This document shows positions 13,343 through 26,014 of a stretch of 64,000 nt of DNA, in pieces (within the stretch, counting starts at the first letter, position 1; every line of letters starts with the position of its first letter). The DNA is from Nemopilema nomurai. Lineage: Eukaryota > Cnidaria > Scyphozoa > Rhizostomeae > Rhizostomatidae. The notes beneath the pieces were generated by a model that did not search any database, was not told the DNA's origin, and saw only the letters and a list, made by a program, of their open reading frames with translations. The stretch covers positions 2,244,228 to 2,308,227 of the forward strand of contig ML133436.1 in the NCBI GenBank assembly GCA_003864495.1. Reading direction: 5' to 3'. The position numbers and the translations under genes were made by a program.

Positions 13343-15663
13343 TTACAACATACGATCGGTATCCCGACTTTCCGGCTCATGGATATCTCCGAGATCATCA
13401 TCATCATCATAATCATCATCTGTCGCGTGAAATTCGGTATTTCCATTAGGAAGAGGCATCTCTATGTTGACGTCATTGTGGCGAATAGGGTCCCCCGTCA
13501 CAGGATCAATCCAAGCGATGTTATAGTCTTCCTCGTCAGTATGGGTCATGTTGATAGTAACAAAACCAAGGGGGTCACGGGACCTTCTCCGCCGCAGCCA
13601 AACAACCAAGGTCACAGCCACAAATGCGACAATGATGAGGGACAAGATTGTCACCAACGCAATTATGACGTACCGCGCCGTTGAAGCCTTGGTACCTAAA
13701 AATGAACCAGTCGCTGCTCATGTTCGGATAATGTTCTTAGGGACACTCTACCTCAACAATTCACGGCTTTATCAACTTAGGCTTTAAGGTCTACGCACAT
13801 CGCACACAGGATGAGAGGGGCAATTCAACCATCAACTTAGAAACAGAAAGTTGTTGTCCCAGAACTAGCAGTTTCGGTTTATACATTGAAGAGTTGGGCA
13901 GATGAGAAATTTTCTAAGGAAAGTGTTCAGAAAAAGTAATTACTACCTTGCCTTATGGAATTGACTAGTGAACATAATTTTCTAGATTATGCGATCTCTT
14001 CGTGCGAATCCACAATCATACCATCAGAAACTGTAAACAGAGCGCTGTTGGTCCAATCGACGGAGGGTGATAGTGGCTCAAATTCTGACATGTTTGCAGT
14101 CTAGGTACAACTATTGATAATAAACTGGTGGCTAGGTGTAGAAAATATTCATGGCTGCCAAAATTTACCCAGCCCGGACTCGAGTCATGCAAAATTATCA
14201 TTAACACTCTAAACATTGAACAAATGATAAAGGAATACAATACCGAAAATGGGATGTTCTATTTTGGTGCAGTTCTTGCCAGTCACTGCGTCTCCTTCGT
14301 ATCCTTTGGCGCACAACTCGCAGTTCTTCCCTGTTGTGTTATACGTGCATTGTATACAAATTCCATGGCGAAGATCACAGATTGGATGCAGGGCCGGTGG
14401 CGAATTCCCATTGCAGTTACATGGAACACACCGTTCCGTCCGGTTTACAACCATCAAGTAGTACCCGTCAACACAAGACTGGCAATGTTTTCCCGCGCGG
14501 TTGTTAGAGCAGGAGTAGCACTGTCCGCCCAATGGATCACACTTCTGCAGTAAGCTTTCGTTGCCGTATCCGTTACAAAAGCACGGTCGACAAACTCCGT
14601 CCGATTCGCTTTTGTAGTAACCTTCGTCGCATTCCCTGCACAATTTGCCATGAAAGCCTTGCTTGCACTGCAGACATTCTATTTCTTTCGTCCTCGGGTC
14701 GTGCTTACACAACATATTTGAGTGCGTATGGGGGCAAGGGCATCTCTTACACCCGTATTTACCCGAAGTAGCATTACCATAAAATCCAGCAATGCAAATT
14801 TCGCAATGGTTTCCGCGTGTATTATCTCTGCAATCCCTACATACGCTATGCACTTGCGAGCACCTATTACTGTGCTGATGACATACCTCGTCGTAACAAT
14901 CTAAAAGAAAATACAATCGCCATTAGTGGTTATACCAGAATTGCATACGGCATAGGGGTGACTGTTCACATTTTACTGGCTCTCCTTTACACGAGCTTGC
15001 CAAATCTGGTGTAAGGCTTCCAGAGAAAACAAACTCGTCACAGCAGCAGAAACGCTGCAACACGCTTCCTTCCAAAAACATTACGATGGGGGGTATCGTG
15101 ACTGGATGTCTGAAAAGTTGGATCAATCTTGAGAAAACTTGAGGACAATCTTGTCTAGTCAACTTAAGAGATATTTAAATAAAGATAATGCTACATTGGC
15201 GTTCAAGCGGCAAATACTAAAGGCCACTACCTAACAATTTCAAGTTTTAACTTTGTTGCGTCGATTAGTGCTCTCCAAGTTCTGTTGTTTTGATGTATAC
15301 AATGCTTATCAATTTTCATTGGGCTTTATCCTTGTGACATTTATAAACGATTCCTTAAAAGTTATATCATCTTCAACACCAGGTACGTTTATCTCTAAAA
15401 GACCAGTTATTAACTTTTCTCTTAATTTCATCTACAGGAAATCCTAGTAGCTACCAACAGCACCAAAGGCTACGAAAAACATATTGCACGCCCAGGAAGC
15501 TTAAACATATCTATCAAGGTATCTATGATTAGCTCACTTGATAAAATAACAGAAAAGAAAGGTATGAGGTATACTTACTGATAATACGATTTGGGTTTTG
15601 GAAACACGGTCGTGCAGCAAACAAGAGAGCTGCGGCGATAATAAGCAAAGAAAAAACAGCCAT
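13343..15663 (-). CDS. Laminin-type EGF repeat, single-pass membrane protein (MEGF9-like)
   Basis: Four coding exons with matching phases: 15663-15579, 15137-14949, 14900-14244 and 13695-13343. Exon 1 gives a signal peptide starting MAVFSLLIIAAALLFAARP. Exon 2 is cysteine-containing (FCCCDEF and a CEQSPLC segment). Exon 3 encodes about four laminin-EGF modules with the usual CxCNG, GxxCxxCxxGYY and NTTGKNCELC patterns. The last exon encodes a transmembrane helix (about VTILSLIIVAFVAVTLVVW), a RRRR stop-transfer signal and an acidic tail ending in a DDYDDDDD run. This order (secretory signal, laminin-EGF string, one helix, short tail) resembles MEGF9; attractin or MEGF8 would be far larger. 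The exon 2/3 intron is only 48 bases, so that junction and the start of exon 2 are the weakest points. The function is unknown here; a cell-surface adhesion or receptor role is inference. Confidence 0.75.
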
Positions 15664-15720
15664 CAATAAAAATCAATTAATCTTCAACATCTTATGAGAT
15701 TGCCAACATTCTCCAAGCTA
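15664..15720 (-). other. 5' untranslated part of the EGF-gene start exon
   Basis: On the minus strand a pyrimidine-rich acceptor (TTCTTTTAG) ends at 15721, so the exon carrying the start codon at 15663 begins at 15720. An upstream ATG here opens a frame that stops within a few codons. The gene therefore has at least one further upstream untranslated exon. Confidence 0.5.
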
Positions 15721-16238
15721 AAAGAAAAATTCAAAAACGGTAATAACAAGAGCCTAAAAAGTCTAGAGTCCAGAAAAATTGACAGCTCAACGGTTGGGAG
15801 CCGGAGGAAAGTTTGCCTGTTAATGTTATATTCGAGGAAGATTGATTAATAATTCTAGAAAGAAAAACAATGAAAGTGATGAAAAAAGTTTGTTTTGGAT
15901 TAATAATGAGGAAAGTTTCATTTTGTAAAAAATTGCAACCGGTGGAAGAACCTTTTTTGGACTCTGCTGGAAACTGGACTACAGAAAATATTCAACCAAA
16001 GTAAGCCTACAGACTAACGATTTTCAAATTTTGGACAGGTTGAAAACAGAGGGTGATGAGGCGCAATTATCCATAAAGCTTAAAATAATACGATTTTGCA
16101 AAGAAAAGTGGAGAAGATTTGTGTACATATCATAAAATACTGAAAATTGATTCGAATAAAGTTAAGGTGTAACAAAATTAAACATCAGTTTTCTAATTTT
16201 TGCTGGAAACATGCGTCTTCTCCTTTATAGATACTCAC

Positions 16239-16299
16239 CGTGTACGTTTGAGGTGACGTATGCAGAAACCATGACAAGATCAATTCTTTGACAGAATAC
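16239..16299 (-). other. Probable small untranslated exon of the EGF gene
   Basis: A 61-base minus-strand segment sits between a good acceptor (TTTTTTCCAG) and a good donor (GTGAGT). It holds an ATG whose frame, if spliced to 15720, stops after about 19 codons and does not join the signal-peptide frame. It would act as a short upstream frame. Splice-site evidence only. Confidence 0.35.
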
Positions 16300-17334
16300 C
16301 TGGAAAAAAATATCAATAGCATCAGAACGTCCGACTGAAGAGAACAGGTGCTTAAAAGACAATAAGCGAGTTCTAGAAATCCTTCTAACAGAGTGAATCA
16401 TTTGAAAGCCCAGCGTGTATCATTTGCGGAAATATTGACAAAATTCTATAATTCTTAAAAATCTCTGAAAAAGTTCCGATTTTCGGTATGCTACAGATAT
16501 TTAAAAATAATTTTGGAATTCTTTAAAATTTCAAAATGTTTTGAATCATTTAATTTCTGGGGTGGTGATTGCCGAGCCAATGAGAAAATTGCAGCTCGAA
16601 AAATCGGAACATTCGGTATCTCGAACTAATTTCGAACTAATCTCCCTCGCTTTGCTATTACACTTCTGATAAGGTTACTGACCCATAATTCCTCTTATGA
16701 AAATTTTTTCCTGTTTCCGAAATAACTGTCTAAAACTAGGGTCTTTCGAGTTTTGAGGCAATAATTTCCACTTATGTTTAACCGAAAAGACCAAAAATGA
16801 ATGAAGCTAGAAATTAATTCTTCATGAGGAATATTTTGCCAAGGATTAAATTTTAAAGTTTTTTTTATTTCAGATATTGCTGCCACTAACAGATCACCGA
16901 TGACCATATCATTTCCTGGTGGTACAAGACAAACCGAAAAGCCAATTCTATTCGAGCCAGGTCAAGAATGACATTAAAGTAGAAAATGCTAATGTGGTGA
17001 TAACAAATAGGAAGACAAAAGAAATGAATGGAAGCGGCAAAGAAAGTTGTGTTAATCGCACCGGCGAGACTCGCATTGCTTTCTTAACGGTGACTCAGAA
17101 GGGCATGTGAAAACGTCGGAAATATTGTACAAAGAAGGAATGGGTGATCCATTCAAACGAGTTACAATGCAACCGGAAATCTGAGGGAGCCCTCACACCT
17201 GGTCATGGCGGTTAGGGAACAAGAATGGTTGAACATTTGCCAACTATATTTTCCTTGGTAACCTTGCGCATAGATCGTTTTTGTACAGTGTTAATTGAAC
17301 CGTTGTGGACAGAACAGAATTTTACAAAATTACA

Positions 17335-17717
17335 CGCTTTTTTATAAGGAGTCTACCTCAAGGCCTAGTTCCAAAAGTTCCTTATTCGTAGACCTCAAAT
17401 CATCAGATTTTAGTACTAGAAGTTCCTTAAAAGTTCCTTAATTTCGCTGCACATCAATAAGCCTTAGCACTTAATAGAGAGATAGCATATGCGGAAACTA
17501 CTCGACGAAGCACTTGACACACGAATAGCAAACAATCTATGCGAGTATTGGCTGCAAATGAATGGAACAGGCTTTTTAGTTCTTGATGCTTGCAGTTATA
17601 AACATTTTTCAAATCAAAAGTTCCTTAGGGATTTCGTTTTTAGTAGTATAGGTTCTTTAAATATGTCGGCCTTCTACGTGTAGGTTCTTTATAAAGTGGT
17701 TCCTTATAAAAAAAGCG
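17335..17717. mobile_element. Probable MITE with ~16-bp terminal inverted repeats
   Basis: The segment opens with CGCTTTTTTATAAGGA at 17335 and closes at 17717 with its inverted complement, differing by one T. Short words AGTTCCTTA and GGTTCTTTA recur just inside both ends, as subterminal repeats do in some cut-and-paste families. No transposase frame fits in 383 bases, so it would be non-autonomous. I could not settle a target-site duplication, so the superfamily is open. Confidence 0.5.
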
Positions 17718-20601
17718 CGTATTTCAGACTAACATGCTAAACACCCTTTCTAAAAAAATGCGAGGAGAGACTTTCGACCTTCAAGCTTCGTGTAGATTGA
17801 TTGTTACAAGGGCTTTCCCCTTCAAAATAACCTTTAAATTTGACCCCAGAAAGTTCCGTCGAAGCCTCGTTTTAGAATTTTGCAATGAACTAGCGTGTGT
17901 GATTGTGACAAACAAAACATGTATTATTGCTCCAAATTAACTTAGTAAAAAGAATTCAAACACGTTTGGTTGTTTTGGCTCCTGTCTCATAATTTGAACC
18001 CTGACTCTTTAAGGTGCATCGCAAAATGTTTCGTAAGATAAGATAATAAAACTTGTGGACGATGTACCGGTTACATAACTAGATAATCGCAAAATAACTT
18101 ATCTGCAGTGCAGGAACGGGGTGCTAAACATGAATTGTCATGATGCAATCTGTCAGATTATTATTATCAAACAGGGCAACATGGTTGGTAAAAAAAACAG
18201 GAGAAACACAGCAGGATTCACATATGTGTTAACCAGCTGAGATGTTGTTGCTTCAAAAGTTTTTCTCATACAAAGAGCTTTTCTGATACAACCATATACT
18301 GGCAACACAGCGAATACTGGTATTTTAACATGGCATCTATGTATCTCTGCTTCATAGCCAATTTTTCTACTCCATGCTACTGTGTTTCAATTTTTTACAC
18401 TGCATGAAAAAATTTGACTTTGCAAAAGAATGCTTTGAAAAGGGGACTAATAAATAGTCTTAACTTTTAAATAAATAACAAAGATTTTAAATAAAAACAA
18501 ATTTTACAGTTGAAAAAAGATCAGGCCTTGTTATATCTGAAGATTTAACTTGAAGATTTTGGGGCCTGGTTAAAACATTTTAACTAACTACTAAACACAT
18601 GTTATTGTTTTATGAACCAATAAAGGCCTAATCCATATTGCCCTACAATTTAAAATCCAACACTAAAGTGCTTTTGCAATCAGTTGCTCATGATCACAGT
18701 GTTGTACTTTCTCTGGGCTACAGATCTTGTCAGTTTTAGAAACATCTTCAATACATTTAACTTGAAGATACATATTAATTTACAGTTTACAAGAAGCAGT
18801 CATTTTGTAAACCAGCAATGGCAGTGGGGCTATGAAGCTTAAGTCATGATCACAAAAAACAGCAAGTAAATCCTTCCAACTGTAAAGGACAGCAGTAAAT
18901 CCTTCAAAAATTAAAGTAGCAATAGCCTTCCAACTTAAGAGGTTAGGTAAAGCAGCAAAATTGTTCCACTGTTTGACCCTTAACATGATTCAATAATTGC
19001 CAAAAAGGTGCCACTCTTAGGTCCATAAAATTAAAGGTTTTCACAGCTTTCTCAAAACCTTTAAGTGCTTCCACTCCTCAACAGTCATAAAAACAAAATA
19101 AAAAGTATATAAACGAGTTAAAATTTCAAATCAATAAACTCTAGCTGCTTAAGGTCTGGAGAAAATGATCAAGCTATATTTTAGCAAAATCTGTTGAGCA
19201 AATTATATTTGCATTAAGGCAATTGTGGCTGAAAGAAATACCTGATATCAGCATCAATAAAATGGTTTGACTGTAGGCTAGAGACTTTTAATTAGGTATC
19301 TTAGCCTTGTCAATATCAATAGCAAGTCCAAGTGTTAGCATTTAATATTTCAAAAGCAAAGATAAACTTGAACATTTTTTTTGTAGCATTTCTTCAAAAA
19401 AATGAGCAGATATTGAGCAAAGAGCTTTTAAGATAGCTGCAATTAAATCATAAAGGGAAACAGCTTGTAAGCCAAAGAACTTTCAAAACTGATGAATATA
19501 GCAACAAATGATCTGCTATGGTTTGGCTCCTAGAAGCCAACACTAGAAAATGCTCAAAATGCATCTGTTGGTATTGAACTGTTTGCTTGCTTTTAATCTA
19601 GGACATTTCAAGATTGAGAAAGGATAGAGGACATCATCATAAAAAGTTCATATGGTCAAGTGGCTACAGACTTGACATTGTGGTTGGGTTTCAGTTGGTA
19701 CACATGATGGTCTTGTTCCATTTGGAGACAGGAAAACTGAGTGTCAATTGACCTCACCTTGCTACCTCACACTCAAGCTACTTCATTACAATTGACCATT
19801 TTTTAATGGTGTTTGGCCTTCTGTACCCCAAACATAAATGCTTCTCATGGTGATCTCTCAATCAACAACATCAGACAGATTTTGGCAACAGGGTTAATGA
19901 TATTAACAGGCCTCTAGATTGTCTCCACTACTGTCCTCTATGTTGTTTAACAGTTAGAATGGTTAGTAGAGAGACCTGTCAAAACCTGTTCCTAGCTATT
20001 GGGACTACGAAACAAGCAACTGGTCAGATCTAAGCTGCAGTGAAACTATAAAGGCTCTAGGGTTTATTCCAAGAATCCTGGCTTCGCGCTTATCCCAAGC
20101 CGTAACTCCTCGAATAGTGATGTATAAACATCATTATAACATGATTACGATGTCAACAGAGGCCTGGGAAATGTCTAACTCCAAATTGGCGCTGAAAGGC
20201 AGCTGCAGCCAGTTTCATTACAAAAAGGCCCTTTTACGCATGATGTGAGCGTTTATCTTTAGGCAAATTAAAATTCAGTTAATAAATAGTCAACGACTGC
20301 GAGAGTTATGATAGGTACACTATGCTTGTATTGGATTTATACGAGCAAAAAGATATGGAACTTCAAGAACAAATTTACTGTTTACGCTGCATCAAGATAT
20401 AAATTGTCTTTAATGAGAGTAAAACTAGTCGGCTAAGGCAATTCATTTGAATGACTCATTCTCATAACCTCCTGCTGTAGTAAGGCCTGGCCTATTGTCC
20501 TTCGTTCTGTTGCATCTCGAATAAAAGAGATTTCAAATGGGAACCAAACAAAAACAGGCAAACTTTAGCGAACTATTACGGAAGTCTTTCGATACTTACT
20601 G

Positions 20602-20850
20602 CTATTATCGTTGCGATTCAGATCTACACACAAACTTCGACTTCGCCACGCACTGAGATGTCTGTTTGGTTCGTGATCGGTCTAACATGCAGCGCAGCGT
20701 CCCTACACAAGCCACAGAGCGATTGTCAATCAAACTACCAAACTTCTTCCAAACACAACTTTCATCGATGTCTACATTGCAACGCTTCCAAGAGCACATG
20801 AACTAGAGTCGAGTGTCAAGTTTTCACTTCGGCGAATGGTACCCGTGAAA
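20602..20850 (-). promoter_or_regulatory. Candidate promoter and first untranslated exon of the EGF gene
   Basis: This stretch is noticeably richer in GC and CpG than its surroundings. It ends on the minus strand at a near-consensus donor (GCA/GTAAGTATC, exon end at 20602). A 64-codon frame inside it has no recognisable domain. The best reading is a non-coding first exon spliced toward 16299 or 15720. Assignment to the EGF gene is inference from strand and order. Confidence 0.3.
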
Positions 20851-23312
20851 TATTTATTTCTTAAATTCAACGAATTTGGATACGCAGCCTCAGAGGCGCA
20901 TCACGACGAGTTCTCATCAGGTGGTTGTGGTTTCTAGTCACGAGGTCACATGACTTTTAAGCTGGTGGGTCTTATTCGCAAGCAAACTTTCCGCCCGGTG
21001 ACAATCCTTCTATTTGTCGTAGTTATTTTGACGGGATGTTATTATTGATCACTCAGTCTCCTTTATGCCGTTCCCGAAGAATGTGTGGAATCCCGCGTGG
21101 TCTGAATCCATCCGGCAGACAACTACAGCTTCAAGCAGTCTGCTTTAGGGGAGAAAGGTCGCCGTTAATCAATCAACTCTTTGTGAAATTTGTTTCACTT
21201 CGCTTCTAAACCACCTCAACATAAATTTTCATTGATAAAATGGGTGATTTTGGCATGGCATAAAGGACTGTAAATCAACAAACAACACATTTACATCCGG
21301 CTGTGCTGTACTAATTTCAGTTATTCAAGTGTTATAAAACTGAAAGAATACCTTGATTAATATTAATTTTGAACTGGGTGTGATAGTTGCCTCTGGGCTA
21401 ATTCATGTAATCCAATCTTGGCACATATTCAAGCCCAATGTTGTTTGAAAAGTGAGACAACATGCAAAGTATTTTCCCGTCGTGATTGCCCTCCGGTCAT
21501 AACCGCATGGGTGACTAGCGGTAGCTGCGATGCCAGGCATTATAAGTAAGGGCGATGGCGCATTCAAACTTTATTCCAGCTGTACCCTCTTTTACAGCCA
21601 AAAGGGACCCTCCCCTTTCCTGGTGGCACTATTAATTAAGAGGAAAGGGGGTATTTCTGGGTCTTATCAGCATTAACTTCTTTCACGCAAACCAAAGGGA
21701 GGGCAAATGGCATGAAAACAAGTATCTTAAGTTTGTGGTTTCATGTTTCTCCCCTCCTTTGCAAGAATTTTGGACACAGAAATTAATCACTGTTAAAGCA
21801 GGTGGAAAAGTGCCACAATTACACAATCAAAGGAGCGTTAGTGGCATGGGCCTGTGCTTGACCTAGTGCCACAACTCTGTCGCAAGCCAGTCTTTTTTTC
21901 TGTTTCTTACATTTCGTGAAATTCATCTTTTAGTCCCATCGTTTGAGGTGCTCTTTAATATCGTTTGAGAATGAAAGCAAGTGATTAATCACGATATCAA
22001 CTTCTCTTCCGCTTAAAACCTCTTTGCATTAGTACCTACTGACTTGCATTTGTAAAATTGCTTGTCAAAAAGTGGATCGAAATAAGCACACCTTCCACTG
22101 TACTCCATGAAAGTGGGATATAAGGTGATTGGCTCTTTTAGCAAAACGTGGGCTTTTCATGTTTTACCAAATTAAATTTAATTCAGCGTTTGCACGAGAA
22201 GTGAGTTCGTGAAGATATATCTTGGGGTGGTCTATTTGATTCCATGTCCTAAACAAGACCAATGTAGAAGAGAAGTTTGACTCAACTAGGTTAGACAAAC
22301 AGCAGAAGATTTGAAATGCGGAGGTTCTGAAATGAAGACTGCATCTGATACAGCGGGGCAAAACAGGTTCAGATTTCACTGTATTGTAAACGCTCATGCT
22401 TTAAAGATGACGTCACTATTGTACAAGCGACGCACAAGCTTGCTTGGAAGTAAAATGTTTGTTTTCCCAAGCATGGAAAGATATGAAGTTTGCGTAAAGG
22501 TTTGTGCTGAAAGCGAAAATAAAATTTTTTTTATGGCTGAAAAAGAATTGACATTGTCAGTATTTTCAGCAGACATAAACTGTTCGATTATAGAAAGCAC
22601 AATAATGTTTGTGCTGCTTCAAACCAGGCCTTGGATAGGCAACAACTTTGGCAACTGTAAAAATTCAGGTCCTGATTGGTTCACGAGATTATGCTTGTGA
22701 CGCGTCTTGAACTTCTCTTCTAGACGAGGCATAAAACAGCCTATGGTCAAGAAGCTGGGAAAAATGGAATATTCTAGACATGAGGAGCTATTTTAAGAGA
22801 AAGCAAGGGGGCATTCTCAAAAAGAATGTTCTTCTAAAGTCCTTGACGTGACAGGGTCTACCTCAGCCCCAACCACTCTTGAGAACCATTCTTATAAAGC
22901 TTTTAAACATCCCTTAATTTTGCTAGAACAGTAAAAAAACTTTTAAAATCAGTAAGCGTGGGAGCAGAAAGTAAACAAAGGATGCTTTTCTTCTGAATCC
23001 TCAATTATGCATAACATTCTTCTCAGTCAATGGTTGCATTCTCTATTTAATGTGCTAAAAATCACTTACAATTATGCAAGTAACAATGCTGAGTATCAAA
23101 TGGATGATTAGAATGTGCATTGGGTGTCTATTCTGATACAAATCCTGCCTTCTTTTCCTTCTATGGCAATGGTTGATATTAAAAGGTGGCAAACAACCTG
23201 TATCCCACAATTTTATGCTATTCTCTGCAAAATGGTTAAGACACAGAGTTCCTATCCAGTTAGTTCTTTGGAATGGAAAAGGCGACATCCAAAACATTAG
23301 GCAGAATAGGGG
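20851..23312. other. Intergenic, nothing firmly recognised
   Basis: No exon chain or RNA gene could be supported. A perfect 10-base inverted repeat (CCCCTTTCCT at 21612-21621, complement at 21641-21650) can form a hairpin. A 129-codon plus-strand frame at 22311-22700 has no domain pattern and is probably chance. Confidence 0.4.
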
Positions 23313-24613
23313 TCAAGAGCTTGCTTCTGAAGCATCATAAAGTGCTGCTGCTTCCTCTGCACACAGTGAGAAGAGTTCCAGTTCTGCCGAACATCTTTGA
23401 GGTTCAATTGAATTCTTGTTTAGGCAATTGTCATAAATTCGATATTCTTTAGAACACTTTTTGTTAATCACCTTGATGATGGGGCTGTAAAAGAGAACAT
23501 GAAACTCAAATTATCAAGCAACAGAAAATTATTCAGTTTGTTTTTTTATTGATACATTACATGACTTAGATTCAAAATACTAATGAAAACAGTTTTCCAA
23601 GCAGGGGCCAAAAAGAAGATTTTAGGATTCAATCATCTATCTACATAGCCATCATTTCACAATTGAGAGATGGTTTGAAACTCTGAATCTATGGTTTAAA
23701 CTTCTTTCGAATTGTTTCTGTTTCACAAAATACTGCTTCAGGCATATTTAAACAAACCTCATACTCAAGCACACTATAGATAAAACAGGTTCAAGTGAGC
23801 ATGCCAAACTTCATTGCCAGAAAATTGTATTAAAGTATTATGCCATGGAAAGAAGAAAAATGATACATTTTACACAAATATAAACATCTTACATTTTTTA
23901 TACCTTTTTACCATGAGGAGAATTGGCATTTGATCAATTAAAACTACTAAGGCATGCAAAGGTTCTAATATTTAGTTCTAATAATATAATATTCAAGGTA
24001 ATATCCCAACTTTTTTGGGAAAAATTTGAATTCAACTTTGCACTGTTGCGCTGATGCCTTACTAGACACACCAATCAAATAACTGAAAATTTAAAAACAT
24101 ACTGCTCGGAGGAACATTTATTGAGCTCCTTTCTTTCCTGTTTACAGCTTTCCAACCATTTTTCTGGATTTTGGTTCACACAGTGTGCATATGAGTCTAA
24201 TTGTTCACAGCATTTTTTATCAACTATGTTGATGATGGCTTCCCTTGAAAGAAAAATCTAGTTCAGATCATGATTTTCCAAAAGCAAATCACAACTTTGG
24301 CTTTCAGATGAAGCTTTTGACTAGTCTGACCAATTTATCAACCCATGAAACATCAACAAAGAATAAATGAAAATAAACCATTATACGAAGCATGATCATC
24401 CAAGATTTTTTTTAACTTTGAGTTAAGACTTTCTTCTTGCTGCTCTAATAGAGATTTTCTTATTTGCAGTCTGTGAAATCAGCATGGCATATTAGCTATT
24501 TTGGGGATATGACAGCACTTCTCAGTTTAGTTTAGTGACAATTTCGAACATTTTGAAAAAATATTTACTTAACGCACGCACGTATCCACTTTTCATATAA
24601 CGCACGTATCCAT
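23313..24613 (-). CDS. CHCHD5: CHCHD5, twin CX9C mitochondrial intermembrane-space protein
   Basis: Two exons are secure: 24243-24103 and 23484-23313. They join in phase and end at TGA. The first encodes a coiled-coil-helix pair with CX9C twice (cysteines framing CEQLDSYAH and KQERKELNK). The second encodes another pair (framing SKEYRIYDN and SAELELFSL), followed by a short tail. Two twin-CX9C modules in a protein of about 106 residues match CHCHD5. Family members are imported into the mitochondrial intermembrane space and oxidised by the Mia40 relay; the exact role of CHCHD5 is poorly defined. The start is a proposal: ATG-GAT-AC at 24613-24606 followed by a GTGCGT donor supplies the required phase and gives MDTEAIINIV. 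It is only eight bases and unproven. The donor lies in a local 24-base tandem duplication. Confidence 0.85.
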
Positions 24614-25788
24614 CTTTCAAATGTAAAAACTTAGCTAAACATGTTTTTTGTTATTTTAATGATTCGTAGACGAGTTTGCAAAATAAGTTTACCATCTAAA
24701 ATCATCTCTAGAACCATCTATCTTATCTAACAGCCCAATTCAGAACCAGCCTATAGGCCTACAAAAGACTTGTAAGCATTGCCACTGAGCCAAAAGAATT
24801 GTAAGCATTGCCTTTACCAATGAGTAACTATTATCACCAATTACTTAAACTTATTATATTCCGCTCTTCAAATTTCCAGCAGAGACGTTCCAAATTTGCC
24901 TCAAGGTACAATAGGCAATATAAAAAAGACAGGGAAAGGCTCTTAGCCTTAAAATTGCGGCTTGAAATGAATTAAAAGTCTTACATTCTCCGAAGCTTTT
25001 CATCTGCTATGTGCTGGTTGGCCTAGCTACATGCTGCGCTTATGAAGCAGCCTCCTTGCCGTTAACAGAGCAAGTTGCAAATATCAATCACAAAACATGC
25101 CTCAAATGAGCCAGTAAGAAAGAGACCCTAAATGCTCTGCCTCTAAAGTGAAGCCCCTAAATTTCCAATTACTCTGTCAAAGTCATGAATTTTCAATAGA
25201 GAGCATCAAATAAAATGTGAATCTAGAAAAAAATTAAAATGATATTGCAACCATTGATACCTTTTTACATAATGTATAAAGAACTTGGAGGTAGAACAAT
25301 ACTTCTCAAAATTTAATCTGGTTTCAATGGTTATTATATCACTGTCCCAGAAAAGCATGAAGACAAGAGAACTTTTGAGATTTTTATGGGTGAATATACA
25401 TTTGGCCATGAGTATGTCATGTCTAGGGAACTGTTTTCGCAATGGAACAGAGCCAGCTTGTATAATGTTTCAAGCTGCTTGCTCATCGGAGACCCACAAA
25501 AAGTTTCAACATGCAAGGGTTAAAGCCTCGTTCCATCACTGTTTGAATCATTTCCTTTATCTTTTCTCCTCTGAATCTGTGTTTCCACCACCAACATATC
25601 AAATGCATCTCCAGGTTGCTTTAATGCATCTTTGGGGTATCATCCGTTGTCTTTTTTCTTCTATTTCCTTTTCAACTTCAACTCGAAATTATGTACAGAG
25701 ACTTTTTCTTACTTCTTTTCCTTTTTTGCTCCCCTTTTGTGCATTCGATTAGTGTTGATATGAATGCAAAGTACAATTCGCTTTACAG
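24614..25788. other. Intergenic; nothing recognised
   Basis: AT-rich sequence, with a short tandem duplication of ACGCACGTATCCA words around 24571-24620. Overlapping frames on both strands near 25.2-25.7 kb have stops in all readings and match no family I know. Confidence 0.4.
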
Positions 25789-26014
25789 CAGTGGCGGCTT
25801 TAGGGACTTCGGGATCCTGAGCCAATCATTGGCGTGGCCCTTGTTTGAAACTTTTTTATTAGCCAAGATTATTCTTCAGTTCTTTTCCGTTAAAGTTGTT
25901 ATGTCTAAAGGTGGTGCCTTTGCGACTTTTTTTGGGTGCGAGAGCCCTTCTATGTTACCAAAAGCGCGGGGCCTGGGGCCATGGCCCCCTTGGTCCCCCC
26001 TAAAACCACCACTG
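25789..26014. mobile_element. 226-bp hAT-type MITE
   Basis: The left end reads CAGTGGCGGCTTTAGGGAC. The inverted right end reads CAGTGGTGGTTTTAGGGGG. CAGTGG-type termini with an 8-base target duplication are typical of the hAT superfamily. The flanks are CTTTACAG (25781-25788) and CTTTTCAG (26015-26022), a duplication with one later change. No transposase is encoded. The interior has GC-rich strings near the right end (GGGGCCATGGCCCC-like). Confidence 0.75.

Larger units (their letters stand above)
15721..20601. other. Probable long 5' intron of the EGF gene; otherwise nothing recognised
   Basis: About 4.9 kb of AT-rich sequence without a convincing coding exon. It contains the possible small exon at 16239-16299 and the inverted-repeat element at 17335-17717. 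Short open frames near 16.7-17.1 kb, 17.5-17.9 kb and 18.8 kb show no domain or splice support. Confidence 0.4.

Noticed and set aside
13334..13684. 116-codon plus-strand frame
   Set aside because: Antisense shadow of the transmembrane and acidic-tail exon on the minus strand.
14128..14553. 141-codon plus-strand frame
   Set aside because: Antisense of the cysteine-rich laminin-EGF exon.
20950..21048. 32-codon plus-strand frame with a hydrophobic stretch
   Set aside because: Too short, no homology recognised, no donor that would extend it; it lies beside a candidate promoter and is probably chance.
21612..21650. 10-bp inverted repeat as a transcription terminator
   Set aside because: Rho-independent terminators do not apply in an animal nuclear genome; only a chance hairpin is supported.
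22311..22700. 129-codon plus-strand frame
   Set aside because: No domain, no splice support, and composition like the surrounding non-coding DNA.
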